Source: Orychophragmus violaceus (Eukaryota > Streptophyta > Magnoliopsida > Brassicales > Brassicaceae). Taken from it: a stretch of DNA of 64,000 bases. This document shows positions 23,030 through 33,736 of the stretch, piece after piece. The notes under the pieces were generated by a model that had not been told where the DNA came from, did not search any database, and worked only from the letters and a program-made list of their open reading frames with translations. Position numbers and translations under genes: made by a program. The stretch covers positions 101,950,994-102,014,993 of the forward strand of contig CM058233.1 in the NCBI GenBank assembly GCA_030180135.1, given 5' to 3'. Position 1 is the stretch's first letter. Every line of letters begins with the position of its first letter.

Positions 23030-25261
23030 TTAAAATAAAACAATGTACTGGATTGGTACGTCACAAGTTGCCCTGTTGTGACCTTGTTTTCCACACCGGC
23101 TGCATCTGATTTTCTTAGACCTTTGTGATCCTTGCGATGATCGTATCTTGTCTTCGACAGTTTCGTATCTTCGTTTTCTTCGTCTACCAGCAGCTCTCCG
23201 GGTTTCAGGCTGTAGAACTCGGGCGTTTTCGACATCATGTGGTACACGCCAATCATCTTCTGGAACACCTATTGGATTAATGCTCTCCTCATAAGCTGTC
23301 TTCCAGGATACAGTTGTATACACTCCATCTGTGAGTGAGTGTGGTTCCTTTCCGACAGAATACCCAGCTTTGATAGCGTGTTTGCAGGGAATTTTTGTCA
23401 AATCATATTTTCGACACGTACATGTTCTACTTTACAAGTCAACAAGGCAGTCATTCTGATCCCCTCTAACAAGATATTTTTCACCAATGATTGGGTGAAC
23501 GCTGAAAGTTTTACCCTTCTCTATCCTTCTGTCGATTTTTTTCTCCACATCGATGGTTAAAGGATGCACATGTTTGGAGCTTAATATTCTCCTCTCATGA
23601 AACCATCGAGTAACCATTTCTCTTATGCTATCCAACAAAGGAATAACAGGAAACTCTCTAGGTGATCTCAATGCAGAATTCATCGACTCTGCCGGGTTAG
23701 TAGTCCTGATATCGTACCTGAAACCAGGAAATCCACATCGAGTCCATTTCGTAACATCAGCGTCCATAAGGTATTTCCCAATGCTGGGACTTATGTTGCA
23801 TATATCAGCGAACCTCCTTTCAAAAACTGCAAGCCTATATGCTTTTGAAGCCTTCGAAATCAAGCCAAGTAGACCCTTTCCCTTGAAATGTTTTACCACA
23901 TTATTCAGCAAATGATGAATACAAATTCCATGTTTAGCTTGTGGATAAACTGTCCTAAGACCTCTGAAGATTGACTCGTTTCTGTCAGTCACAAAAGCCA
24001 AACCATCTTCGTCCGCGATAACAACTTTAAGTTGATTGAAAAACCACTCCCATGAACTGTTGTTTTCCGAGTCAACTACTCCAAATGCAAGTGGATACAA
24101 ATTAGAATTCCCATCTACAGCTGTAGCAACCAGTAGAACTCCTTTGTATTTACTTTTCAAAAAAGTACCATCAACGACGATGACCCTCCGAATGGCATTG
24201 TAGAACCCTCTGACAGACTGACCAAAAGCAATAAATAGATATTTGAATCTACCAAGACAATCAGTTTCATAGCTCGAATGTGTACCCGGATTTGCTTCCT
24301 TAAGCATGTGCAAGTATTTAGGTATTTTACCATAGCTTTCCTCAGGTATACCTCTTACAGCGTTGACTGCATACTCACGAGAATCCCATGCTAAGGAATA
24401 ACTGATCTCACATCCATGCTCAGTACGCATCATATGAATGATATCATTCGGTTTAGGCCCTTCCTTGATACCATCGTATTTATGCATAAACAAAGTCCCA
24501 ATTGTCTTCGCTGAAGGTGTCCGTCCAAAATTGCTTTTGCTAGAAGGAGCACATATATGTTCAGCGACATGCTTCTTGATAACGAAATATCTTGACCCTT
24601 CTAAACACTGAGCCCGAACACTCCAGTTGCATAGATTATCTGTGCACCTTACAAACCAAATCTTCGTATCAGATTTTACCACCTTGAAATCGAAATTATA
24701 CTTCATTGCACAAATTTCCAGTTTTGCCTTCAACACGTTCTTGCTTATAAAATGTTGATGTTTCTTTACATCCTCCAAAGAAAAACGAATTTCATTCTCG
24801 ATGTCTTCTTTTTTAGCAGACCGTTCTTCATCAGTAGCATCACAAGTAGTAGGACAAAGGTGAAGATTGTGTTGCAAGACTTCTTCTTCTTTTTCGTTTA
24901 CCATCATAGCTTTGAAACTCACACACAGCTGTGTCGATGTTGTCTTCTTCATGTATCCAACAAAATTTGTTAGCTGACGATCATTGGCGATAATAACCGT
25001 GGGAACGTTCGTATTGCTTAACTCGTTAGGTAAATAACTGAACTCGATATCACCGATGCTTTGTTGGATTTCATAGTCTTCAGAAACCATGTTCTTCAGC
25101 TCATCAAGGGATGTGTTGGAATCCATAGCGAGCATCATGCCTCCCTTTTGTTCATCAATAATGAATCTCCACCCTTTGCTAGCACACGAAACCCAAACAC
25201 CACAGGTAGCATAGATATGGAACATTGTGATCAATCGAAAAAGAGCAAAATGAGTTGACAA
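23030..25261 (-). pseudogene. MURA-type MULE transposase, interrupted by one nonsense codon
   Basis: One reading frame runs from 25261 to 23030 with a single internal TAA at 23434-23432, after 609 codons. Before it: an N-terminal region, a zinc-binding MuDR-type segment (Cys206, Cys211, His231, His235), and the MULE transposase core with catalytic-type aspartates Asp364 (VVDGTF) and Asp426 (VTDRN) and the following C-x2-H. Directly after the stop, in frame, comes the SWIM zinc finger C-x-C-x10-C-x-H, then a basic stretch and a CCHC knuckle (CSRCGKQGHNRATC). A single A-to-T change in a lysine codon would explain the stop (inference). Without suppression the product loses both C-terminal zinc domains. 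The start may be the second Met (residue 13). Only this one lesion was seen. Confidence 0.85.
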
Positions 25262-25394
25262 AGGGATTTGAAGAGGATGAGCAAGAAATTACAGAGATTT
25301 TCAAAAATATCAACCAAGTTTCGAAAATGGAAGTATAATCATGATCAAATATATTCAAATATATGCAAATATTTTCTTAGATTTTTTGTAACAA

Positions 25395-25665
25395 GCTAGG
25401 CAGGATGTACATTCCACCACATGCAGACTACAGTGGAAGTGGTAGATTGTATATTCTGCAGACGGCAGAATGTAGAAGAATTAGTAGAATACATATTCTA
25501 ACAAATGTGACGGTTAGCAGAAGGAAGAGAAAATCGTAGACTATGTTTTCTACGGTTGGTAGATCAAAGTATAACTGGAAGATTACAAATTCCACCAAAG
25601 GTAGATTATATTGGAAATCGTAGAATAATGCAGAATGTGTATTCTGCAAATCGTAGTTCAACTAT
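25395..25665. repeat. Subterminal palindromic repeats near the right MULE end
   Basis: At least five imperfect dyads of the type gtagaat-rtrt-attctac occur (for example tagaatacatattcta at about 25484 and gcagaatgtgtattctgc at about 25630). They lie between the transposase start and the right end. Such repeats often bind transposase in other families; that role is inferred here. Confidence 0.5.
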
Positions 25666-25864
25666 TTATCTTTTTTTTCCTAACACGAATTTTCAACCAA
25701 AAAAATATATTAATTTTTCATTGGTGTTTATATACTTTTATCTTATTTTTAATATTTTCGTGTTTTATAAATATTAAATTTATATACTTATCAAAAATAT
25801 ATAAGGGTACTTAAGTCAAAAATGAGTAAATATGGAAAAAATACTAAAGGGACAAATTTCTTTT

Positions 25865-25891
25865 TTTTTGACCCAATTTGGCAAATTTCCC
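25865..25891 (-). repeat. Right terminal inverted repeat of the MULE
   Basis: Ends tttggcaaatttccc and is followed directly by the target duplication aacattaaa. One mismatch to the left repeat. Confidence 0.9.
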
Positions 25892-25900
25892 AACATTAAA

Positions 25901-26566
25901 AGTAAATTTAAACTATTGCAAAAATGTAAATGGGTTGTTCTATCTCTAATTTTCTAAATATTTAATTATTAAAATATTAATACTCATTATAAATTTTATA
26001 TATAAACATATTATTCTACAAAAATATTTTAGATAACTGCAATAAATATTAAACTTATATAAACACTCTATTACATTTTCTTAAAATATTATAAAATTAT
26101 TTTCAAAACCATGATCTTGCGTTAGAATACGAGTTAAAACTTACAATGTGAAATCATGATTTTCTCTTTTTATCTTTACCATATTGTTCTTTCAAAATAA
26201 TATATAATTCATTTTCAAAAAATAAAATTGTAAACTCTTAACTCATTATTTATAATACAGGTTAAATAATTATAAACAAATTAGATTATATAATGAAAAT
26301 TAAATTATTAATAATAATAAGTAAAAAAAAATTGTAAAGAAAAATATAACCATATTATAAAACGCGGATGAAAATCTAGTAATTTATTAAAATTTGTCAA
26401 AATGTATAGAGACTCCTAACATATATAATTCGAATAAAGAAAGTATTAGATGCTTAACAAATTTTTTTTATAAGTGATACTCGAACTATATTTTATCTAT
26501 CAGTAAAGAAAAGGTAGTAATACTCCAAGCCAACATCTGTAAGAAAACAATTAATGAATGGTAAAA
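25901..26566. other. Continuation of the duplicated spacer (copy B) with an old Helitron 3' end
   Basis: Aligns with 3887-4168, then with 6481-6855 after the retroposon of copy A. A Helitron-type terminus gcggatgaaaatCTAG ends at 26379. No gene is visible. Confidence 0.55.
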
Positions 26567-28199
26567 ATGTGAGACGGCTAGTAGTTGATGCGGTAAATGT
26601 AAAAACGGTAGGAGAAGCATGTAGAAACCAACTCAAACATATAAGAAGAATCTTGCAAGAAGGTTTACTGGCTCGCTCCTCCTCTCCCTTGGAACACGGT
26701 CACCGATAATTTATTTAATTTGGTTATTAATTATTAGCGATCCATCATTTTTCAATAATTCAATGTTGATCATGTCTCCGTAACATCCAATACCATTTCT
26801 TTAAGGCATCTAAATTTTTAATTATCTTTGTGAGGATTCAGCCAATGATTACGTTCGAAAATTTGTTAAATATAATGTTCACATGCATCTCTCAGGAAAC
26901 GAACATATTTACACGAAAACGTACTTAAAATATGAATACGACATGGAGTTTAAAGATTGTGTACCATTTGGGGCTTACAGGATTCGTCTCCAATTTAACT
27001 AATAAAAATCTTATTCCTAAAACCTTTTAACACATTTATAAAAAACATGTATAGCTTTATTTATAATTTTTCTTTCGCATATCATATCGGAGAGCTGCAT
27101 GCTATGTTCACTTTCATAGAGAAGGACAATAAACAACAACGGTTGTTAATCTTCTCCTTCTTTACCTTGTTTTGTATTGTCCTTGTTGTCTATTGGGTAC
27201 TAGATTCACATGTTGGGTAGCTCGATTGATCAGCATAATCCGGAAGTGCGTTTGAATTCTTACTCTCAACCAGTGTTCTCTACCCACTTTTCTTTTGAGA
27301 CAATGATAATTTTTCAAGGAGTTTTCCAGCATTAAAACAAAATTTAAAATATAAAAGTAGGAGAAAGAGATAGAAGGGTTTCTTATGTAAGACAATTTGA
27401 ATCCACATGAACACTTGTCATTTGGAGAGAGACGATTTCTTTTTAAAACTTAAAATTTAATTATGTTATTCAATTATATTTTAGAATATTAATAGTACTT
27501 TGTTATTAAAAACACATTTGGATTTCTCAAACGTTGGAGATGGCTTAAGAGACCCTTGTGTCAAGCTCGGACTTTCCCTTTGGGGAATTTTGCGTAATAA
27601 AGACGATCCGAGAGGTTCGAGATCCGAGACTTAGCCATTTTTAGACTTGTTTCTTTGGCTTAAGTTCTCCGGAATTCTTCAGAAATTTCTAGAAGGCTGT
27701 GGAATGTGATAGAAGGTCTTAGAATGTCCAAGAGACTTTTAGAAAAGTAGAGAATAATGTGGAAGGATCTAGAGGATCAATCTCCACTATTAGATCAGAC
27801 TAATCCTAGCCGTCCATTGTGGAAGCAATTTTGTATAACTAGAGGTGGGATCTCTTATTTGTAATCATCCAAGTCTTTTCCTAATAAAGAGTTCTCTCTA
27901 GTTTCTCTCTCGAAAACGTCCATTTCTCTCTCTATAGACCAAGGTATGAGTTTGGGTGAGGTTGACTTATCATTTTCAAGAAGGAAATCCGCTAAGGCCG
28001 CACAGATTGGATTCACGAGGAATTAGTTCGTGACACTTGACTTCCATAGTTTTTTATCATACCTGGATACTGGATAATTAGTTTTGGGTGATACATTATC
28101 TTCCTTCAATCAATATTTTTCTTTTTTTCTTTTGTAAAGGTCGATTAATATTTATTATGTGACCAAAATATATTTATGTTTACAATACATATCACACTA
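26567..28199. repeat. Near-identical duplicated block, copy B
   Basis: Partner of 7975-9631, matching almost throughout. No coding gene is supported. It contains the candidate solo LTR 27559-28035. Confidence 0.8.
27559..28035. mobile_element. Candidate solo LTR, copy B
   Basis: TGTCA...TGACA ends with cttg on both sides (27555-27558 and 28036-28039); same 477-bp length as 8985-9461. Confidence 0.5.
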
Positions 28200-28631
28200 A
28201 ATAGTCTATCTACCTTATTTCCATAATACTGGTTATTGAGAATTCACTAGAAATTAATTTGTATTTACGGAATATTTACGATTTTAATTTTTTCAAATAA
28301 CCATAAAAATGTTACGAAAAACTTATATAACCATAAAAAAACTCCAATAAATATTAAAAAAATAGTTATGATGTTCTTTGTTCCGAGAGTAAGCGGGGAT
28401 TTAGTGGAACCTAGTTTTAAGGAATTTTATTAATATATGTATATATATTGATAATTTTATGAAATATATATCGATAATTTTATGAAATATATATCAAAAC
28501 TGAATGTTAGCTCTGTGGCTTGGAACCCTTTATTATTCCTCTATTCTTGAGTTCAAGCTTTAGTGGGCTAATTTTGTTGATTTTTTTTTTCTTTTTTAAT
28601 AAAAGGCAAAATTGTAATTTTGTTATCTTCT
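28200..28631. other. AT-rich spacer
   Basis: No gene or clear element. A short direct repeat (gataattttatgaaatatat) occurs twice near 28450-28495. Confidence 0.5.
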
Positions 28632-28647
28632 TTTCTAATGTCTTTCT

Positions 28648-29408
28648 TTTTTTTTTTTTTTTTGTCAACGGAAGGCTTTCATTTGGCCCATCGGGCCTGT
28701 CCAGCAAGAAACGAAAATTAAAACAGAAAGATATACAAGGGGTAAGCCCAAATAAAACAAATCGATCGGATAAGAGCAGAGGGCCACGTGTCAGCATCTG
28801 AACGAAAACCGGCATGCAACCGCGACACCGCCAAGCAACGCCACTCCGGTCACCGGAAATCGCCAACAAACCCGATATCTGTAGAAGCTAAGGATCCTTG
28901 CTGCCGATCTCACCAGTCCACCATAGATACCGTCAGGAGAAGAACCGCAAGAGGAGAAGAACAGCTTCGTTAACGTCAGCAGAGAGCACCACGCCGAGGA
29001 AGCTCCGCCGCCGGCCAATCGAACTAGAGCGAATCGGCCATTTGATTCCCAGCCATAAACGGGAGATAGCAAGCAGAGAAATTACTCCAAGCACATGAAG
29101 CCACTGTCGAGGATAAAGAAGATTACCGGCCCCTTCGACGGGAAGAAGAGCGAGGAAGGCGATCGGGAAGCTCCAGTAGAACGGAGCAAGATAAGAGCCG
29201 GAAAACTCCAGCCCCAAATCGGATAAAAATCCGAACTTTATTCAAACAACCGATCAAAACAAAGATCGGGAGAAAACCGATGGAGAAAAAGATGTTACTC
29301 TCTGAAAGATCAAGGTGAGGTAAGAGAGTAAAATCAGAAAAAACTCCATGAAAGGAGCTCGAGAAAATTCTCTCTCAAGAGGAAGAGAGAGAAGCTCCTT
29401 TCCCTAAC
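28648..29408 (-). mobile_element. Short poly(A) retroposon with 16-bp target duplication
   Basis: Flanked by the exact 16-bp duplication tttctaatgtctttct (28632-28647 and 29409-29424). It has a T tract at its left end (a poly(A) tail on the minus strand), a GC-rich non-coding body, and an agagagaa-rich 5' end. The 761-bp element shares structure and end sequences (gtcaacrgaa next to the tail; a hairpin-like ctctctc/gagagag 5' end) with 39972-40822, so both belong to one family. Open frames within are short and not shared. Confidence 0.82.
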
Positions 29409-29424
29409 TTTCTAATGTCTTTCT

Positions 29425-29830
29425 AAAACCCCGACATCTTATCTTTTTTTTTTCTTAACTTTATTTGCTCTGTTATGCTCATTTTTCTTTATTTCCTTTC
29501 TATTATATATATATCTAAATTTATAGATTTGATTGATTTTCATGCCAAATTGATCAAAAAAACAAATTCTCAAAATTTTCGATTATGTGACCGATTGCAT
29601 TCAAATCGCGGCGGAAAATGTCTGTCGAGCGCGGAGACAGCCGTCCAGCCCAATTTTTATAGTAGGTATAACTATGAAAAATACACTGATTTTTTAATGA
29701 TTTTTTGTGATATTTTGTGGATATTTGAAAAATCCACGAAAAAAATCATAGATATTTCGTGGCTAGTTTATTGAATGCTAATGTCAATTTTGATATTGGT
29801 CCCAAACCACATCCGTCAGAATGATGAAGT
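29425..29830. other. Spacer without recognisable feature
   Basis: No gene or element could be supported. A small GC-rich patch at about 29600-29650 is unexplained. Confidence 0.4.
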
Positions 29831-29987
29831 TTTTATATAAGTATCTAAATAGTTATCAGTATGACGTATATATTCTACCGAATTTTAAAATACTTTTTTT
29901 TATTGTTTTCTATGCGTTCATCATCATAGCAAATGGAATGGTGTCTTCCTTATCAAGCAAAAAAGTGTCATGGAACAATTTGTTGTT

Positions 29988-30065
29988 TTTTTTTTTTTGA
30001 ATAAGAGCTTTCTTATTTAAATGCGAGTAACCAAGTAGCTATGACAAAAATCATACAGTTTATGT
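29988..30065 (-). mobile_element. 78-bp retroposed fragment with 14-bp target duplication
   Basis: The exact duplication aacaatttgttgtt flanks it (29974-29987 and 30066-30079). It begins with a T tract, so it is a severely 5'-truncated, minus-oriented poly(A) insertion. The paralogous spacer (about 32715-32735) lacks it. The parent element cannot be named from 65 bp. Confidence 0.75.
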
Positions 30066-30466
30066 AACAATTTGTTGTTACATAATTCAATCATATACAC
30101 ACAAAGCTGACATAATATAAATTAATAAAAACATTAAGAAATCTACTTTCATATAAAGTTCCACAACATATATTCGACATTCATAAAGGATTTTAGATGT
30201 TACGTACCAAAACTTCACACTTACATGTGTTCTTATGTAATGATTTGGTTAATTATTAGAGTTTTTTTTTTTCTTTTGGCAAAGAATTATTAGAGAATTA
30301 TTATTAAATCATTGTAATTTGATTAGTTAATCATGAAATGATATATATATATGAAAAGTCTCATATCTACACATGGAGTAAGCGAGTGGTACTCATTGTC
30401 CAGCTCCTACATACACAGATCATTGTCCAGCTTCCTAGGACTCTCTTTGACACAGAGTGTCACTAG

Positions 30467-30675
30467 TAGCCCTGAGATATAAAACCGAACTAAAATTATC
30501 GAACCGAAACCGAACCGAACCGAAGAAAAAAACTGATTGGTAGTTTAAAAAAAAACAAAAAAAAAACTGAAAACCGAATAACTGAACCGAAAAACCGAAG
30601 TCTCTGGCCTATTATTCATTATTGTAGACTTGTAATTGTCGATCGGTTTTGATTTTCATAAAAGTTTCAAACTTT

Positions 30676-30717
<42 letters not shown>

Positions 30718-30910
30718 TTTTTGCATTTTGTGTTTGATGTATATATATACATGTAGTCTTGGAATATAAAATTGAACTGAAATATCGAATCGAACCGAAG
30801 TTTTATGAACCAAAACCGAATCGAAGAAAAAAATCGATTGGTAAGTTTTATAAAAAAAAAACCGAATAACCGAACTGTAACCGAACCGAAGAACCGAAAT
30901 CCCATGCCTA
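30467..30910. mobile_element. hAT MITE, 444 bp
   Basis: The exact 8-bp duplication gtcactag flanks it (30459-30466 and 30911-30918), and the paralogous spacer has an empty site at about 33103-33112. Ends are tagccctgagat and atcccatgccta, inverted at 9 of 12 positions. The interior has dispersed aaccgaac motifs in both orientations and an (AT)n tract. No transposase. Confidence 0.88.
30679..30715. repeat. (AT)n microsatellite
   Basis: Alternating AT tract of about 37 bp inside the hAT MITE. Confidence 0.85.
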
Positions 30911-31113
30911 GTCACTAGTCTTCGAAAAACATATAGCAGCCACACGTACAGTTAAAATCATGAATTAACTTTTTGACTATTATTATTATTAAAATTTTTA
31001 GCTATGTGAAAATTCTGAATTTTAGGTCCATATTTTTGTTTTAGTCCTAAATAATTTTAGAAAAAAATTATTTAAAATATTCATTTAAGTGCGACTTAAA
31101 CCTGTGACCTTAG

Positions 31114-31699
31114 TTTTAAAAGGCGTTAGGCGAACCGAAGCGTCAACTATCCTCATGTCGCTCTACAGGAAGAACAAGTGTTAGAATTTGAAATCGGTTG
31201 GCTAGGTCTTTAAAATGAAGATGAATCGGTTTATCAAAAGCTGAAAGAACAAGGAGCTAGACACTTACTTTGTCAAGATCGAGTGAATTATTAGAAGCTG
31301 AGAGGCTTCATGGCCACACGCAGAAGAAATCCGAAATGAAACAAAAAAGGGTTTAGCAAAATAGAAATGAAAATCGACCCATACATGACTGAGAAACCTA
31401 AAGGAAGAGGAGATTGAAGCTTTACCTGAGTTGTCTCAGCTCGCGGTATGAAGGGGATGAGCTCAAGATCGATTTTCCAAAAATCGCCATGGCTGTCGCC
31501 GAAAGAGAGTGAGAGAGCAGCTTAACTGAGAGGAAGGCTATGGAAGAGAGGAAATTAGGGTTTGTGTGAAACCAGAGGAATGCTCTGGAAGAGAGGAAGA
31601 AGGCGAGAGTTGAGAAACCGAGAGGAAGAGAGGAGGAAGAAGACTGAGAAAAAAAAAGTCTATCATAAGGATAAGGAAGAGGGGAAAAATAGTTTTGGC
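31114..31699. other. Unassigned sequence between duplicated spacer and CACTA end
   Basis: No gene was recognised. The minus strand at about 31530-31420 is CT-rich with a short ATG frame (MAIFGKSILSSSPSYRELRQ start) that could be a captured first exon; support is weak. It may belong to the CACTA element whose right end is at 31918. Confidence 0.3.
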
Positions 31700-31918
31700 A
31701 AAAATCCAAAAAAAAAACGCGGAAAAATTTTAAGTGTTACCCGCCTATAGTAGAAATTAGGCTCGAAACTCATTTTTGTTTCCCGCTTATTAAAATTTCG
31801 GGTTAGCATTGATAAAATGCTATAATAAAGTATCACAATCCAGCAAACACTCTGTAATAGCACTTAGAGAAACCGTGCTATTGTAATGTGCTATTAATAT
31901 CCAGTTTTTTTGTAGTGG
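31700..31918. mobile_element. CACTA (En/Spm-type) terminal region
   Basis: The sequence ends gtttttttgtagtg, the inverse of the CACTAC start of CACTA elements. Repeated subterminal words such as tgctat and attgtaatg/gtgctatt lie just inside. The opposite end was not found, so the element is partial or its left border is unrecognised. Confidence 0.55.
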
Positions 31919-32609
31919 TAATCTTACCACCTGTGGGATTGGAAGCCAAAATCCTTGCCCCTTGGATCCTCTGGGCAATCTGGTTGGCCCGTAATCAGCT
32001 GATTTTCGAAAGAAGGAACTTCTCCGCTTCGGAAACCTTGATCAAGGCACTGGGAGATGCGAGAGAATGGATCATAGCCAATCAGCATCAACCAACGACT
32101 GCTCAAAACTGGGACAGCACCAATCGGCCAAGGCAGGAGGCAAGACCAGGAGAAGAACCAGTGATTCTGAATACGGATGCAGCTTGGAAAGAGGAAACGA
32201 AGAGGGCAGGTCTTGGCTGGAGCTTCTCTTGCCCAGACACTTCTCACCTGAATTTCTCTACCTCGTGTGGATCGGTGAAGTCAGCTCTAGTAGCTGAAGC
32301 CCTAGCGCTCCGGTCTGCAATCATCTCTGCCCATGACCAGGGCTTTAGAAGGCTCGAGATCCTATCGGATTCCCTTCAATTAGTTCGTGCGATCTCAACC
32401 AATACTCCGGTCTTGGAAATCCAGAGTATCATCGACGACATCGTTATCCTCTCCTCTCAATTTCTGCGTTTTGCAATTACCTTCATTAAAAGGGCCCAAA
32501 ATGTAAGGGCCGATGCCTTAGCAAAACAAGCTCTTAATGGGCTTTGTTTAACTGGACCACTGTAGTTCCCATTTCAACTAAATGAAATATTTCAGCACAA
32601 AAAAAAAAA
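31919..32609 (+). pseudogene. LINE 3' fragment encoding an RNase H domain
   Basis: An open frame up to 32565 contains a plant LINE RNase H domain: NTDAAW (first Asp), EALALRSAI (Glu), LSDSLQLV (Asp) and the ADALAKQA motif. It is followed by a short 3' tail and poly(A) at 32599-32609. The frame runs in from the CACTA end without its own proper start, so this is the 3' piece of a 5'-truncated LINE. It has no RT or endonuclease. Confidence 0.75.
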
Positions 32610-32610
32610 G

Positions 32611-33312
32611 TTATCTAAATAGTTATCGGTATGACGTATATATTCTACCGAATTTTAAAATACTTTTTTCTATTGTTTTCTATGCGTTCATCATCATAGC
32701 GAATGGAATGGTGTATTCCTTATTTGTTGTTACATAATTCAATCATATACATACAAAGCTGACATCATATAAATTAATAAAAACATTAAAAGAAATCTAC
32801 TTTCATATAAAGTTCCACAACATATATCCAATATTCATAAAGGATTTTAGATGTTACGTACCAAAACTTCACACTTACATGTGATCTTATGTAATGATTT
32901 GGTTAATTATTAGAGTTTTATTTTTATTTTTATTTTGGCAAAGAATTATTAGAGAATTATTATTAAATCATTGTAATTTGATTAGTTAATCATGAAATGG
33001 TATATATATGAAAAGTCTCATATCTACACATGAAGTGGTACTCATTGTCCAGCTCCTACATACACAGATCATTGTCCAGCTTCCTAGGACTCTCTTTGAC
33101 ACAGAGTGTCACTAGTCTTCCAAAAACATATAACAGCGACACACGTACAGTTAAAATCATGAATTAACTTTTTTGACTATTGTTATTATTAAATTTTTTA
33201 GTTATGTGAAAATTCTGAATTTTAGGTCCATATTTTTGTTTTGGTCCGAAATAATTTTAGAAAATTCTTATTTAAAAATATTCATTTAAGTGCGATTTAA
33301 ACCGGTGACACT
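32611..33312. repeat. Duplicated spacer, second copy
   Basis: Matches 29831-31113 without the two insertions of the first copy, and so supplies their empty sites. Confidence 0.75.
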
Positions 33313-33736
33313 AAAGAACCAATTCTCTTTTACTATCACTAAACTACAACACACATTGGTTATTATTATTAATTTGAATCCTCAACTTCTTTAACTAAAC
33401 AACAAGAGCTTCAAACTTTTTTTTTTTTTTTGAAAAAAGTAGAACTTCAAACTTTCAACTAAAACTTATACAATAATTTTATAGTTCAAAGAGATGATCC
33501 CGATGATCGGCAAGTTAGTTTGAATTGGACTCCGATTATTTTTCATTTAGTGTTTGTCTTATCGTTTGGTTCGATGTTCACATGTTAAATTATTACTATG
33601 TTTTACGCAATGAAACATCTTTACAGTAACAAAATTGAAACATCATATTTTCATATTTTTATCGAAGAGTATATAAATACAAATGCAATATACGATATAA
33701 CAACATTTTATTTTTTTCTCTCTAGCGCGCTTCCCA
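33313..33736. other. Spacer before LINE ORF1
   Basis: AT-rich with a 13-nt T tract near 33421. The 5' end of the LINE lies near the tctctctagcgcgcttccc stretch at about 33718, but no target duplication confirmed it. Confidence 0.4.

Larger units (their letters stand above)
17866..25891. mobile_element. 8.0-kb Mutator-like element carrying a ULP1-type protease gene (Kaonashi-like)
   Basis: The ends are inverted repeats starting gggaaatttggcaaattggg; the first 27 bp match at 26 positions, with looser similarity further in. Direct 9-bp duplications aacattaaa flank it (17857-17865 and 25892-25900). Copy A keeps the uninterrupted site aacattaaa at 3878-3886, so both ends are exact. Inside are a plus-strand ULP1-like gene (19236-22317) and a minus-strand MURA-type transposase (25261-23030), tail to tail. 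This layout matches the Kaonashi group of Arabidopsis MULEs that carry ULP1-like genes (known family). The insertion is younger than the A/B duplication. Confidence 0.93.
29831..31113. repeat. Duplicated spacer, first copy
   Basis: Aligns with 32611-33312 once two insertions here (29988-30065 and 30467-30910) are removed. No gene is visible. Confidence 0.75.
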
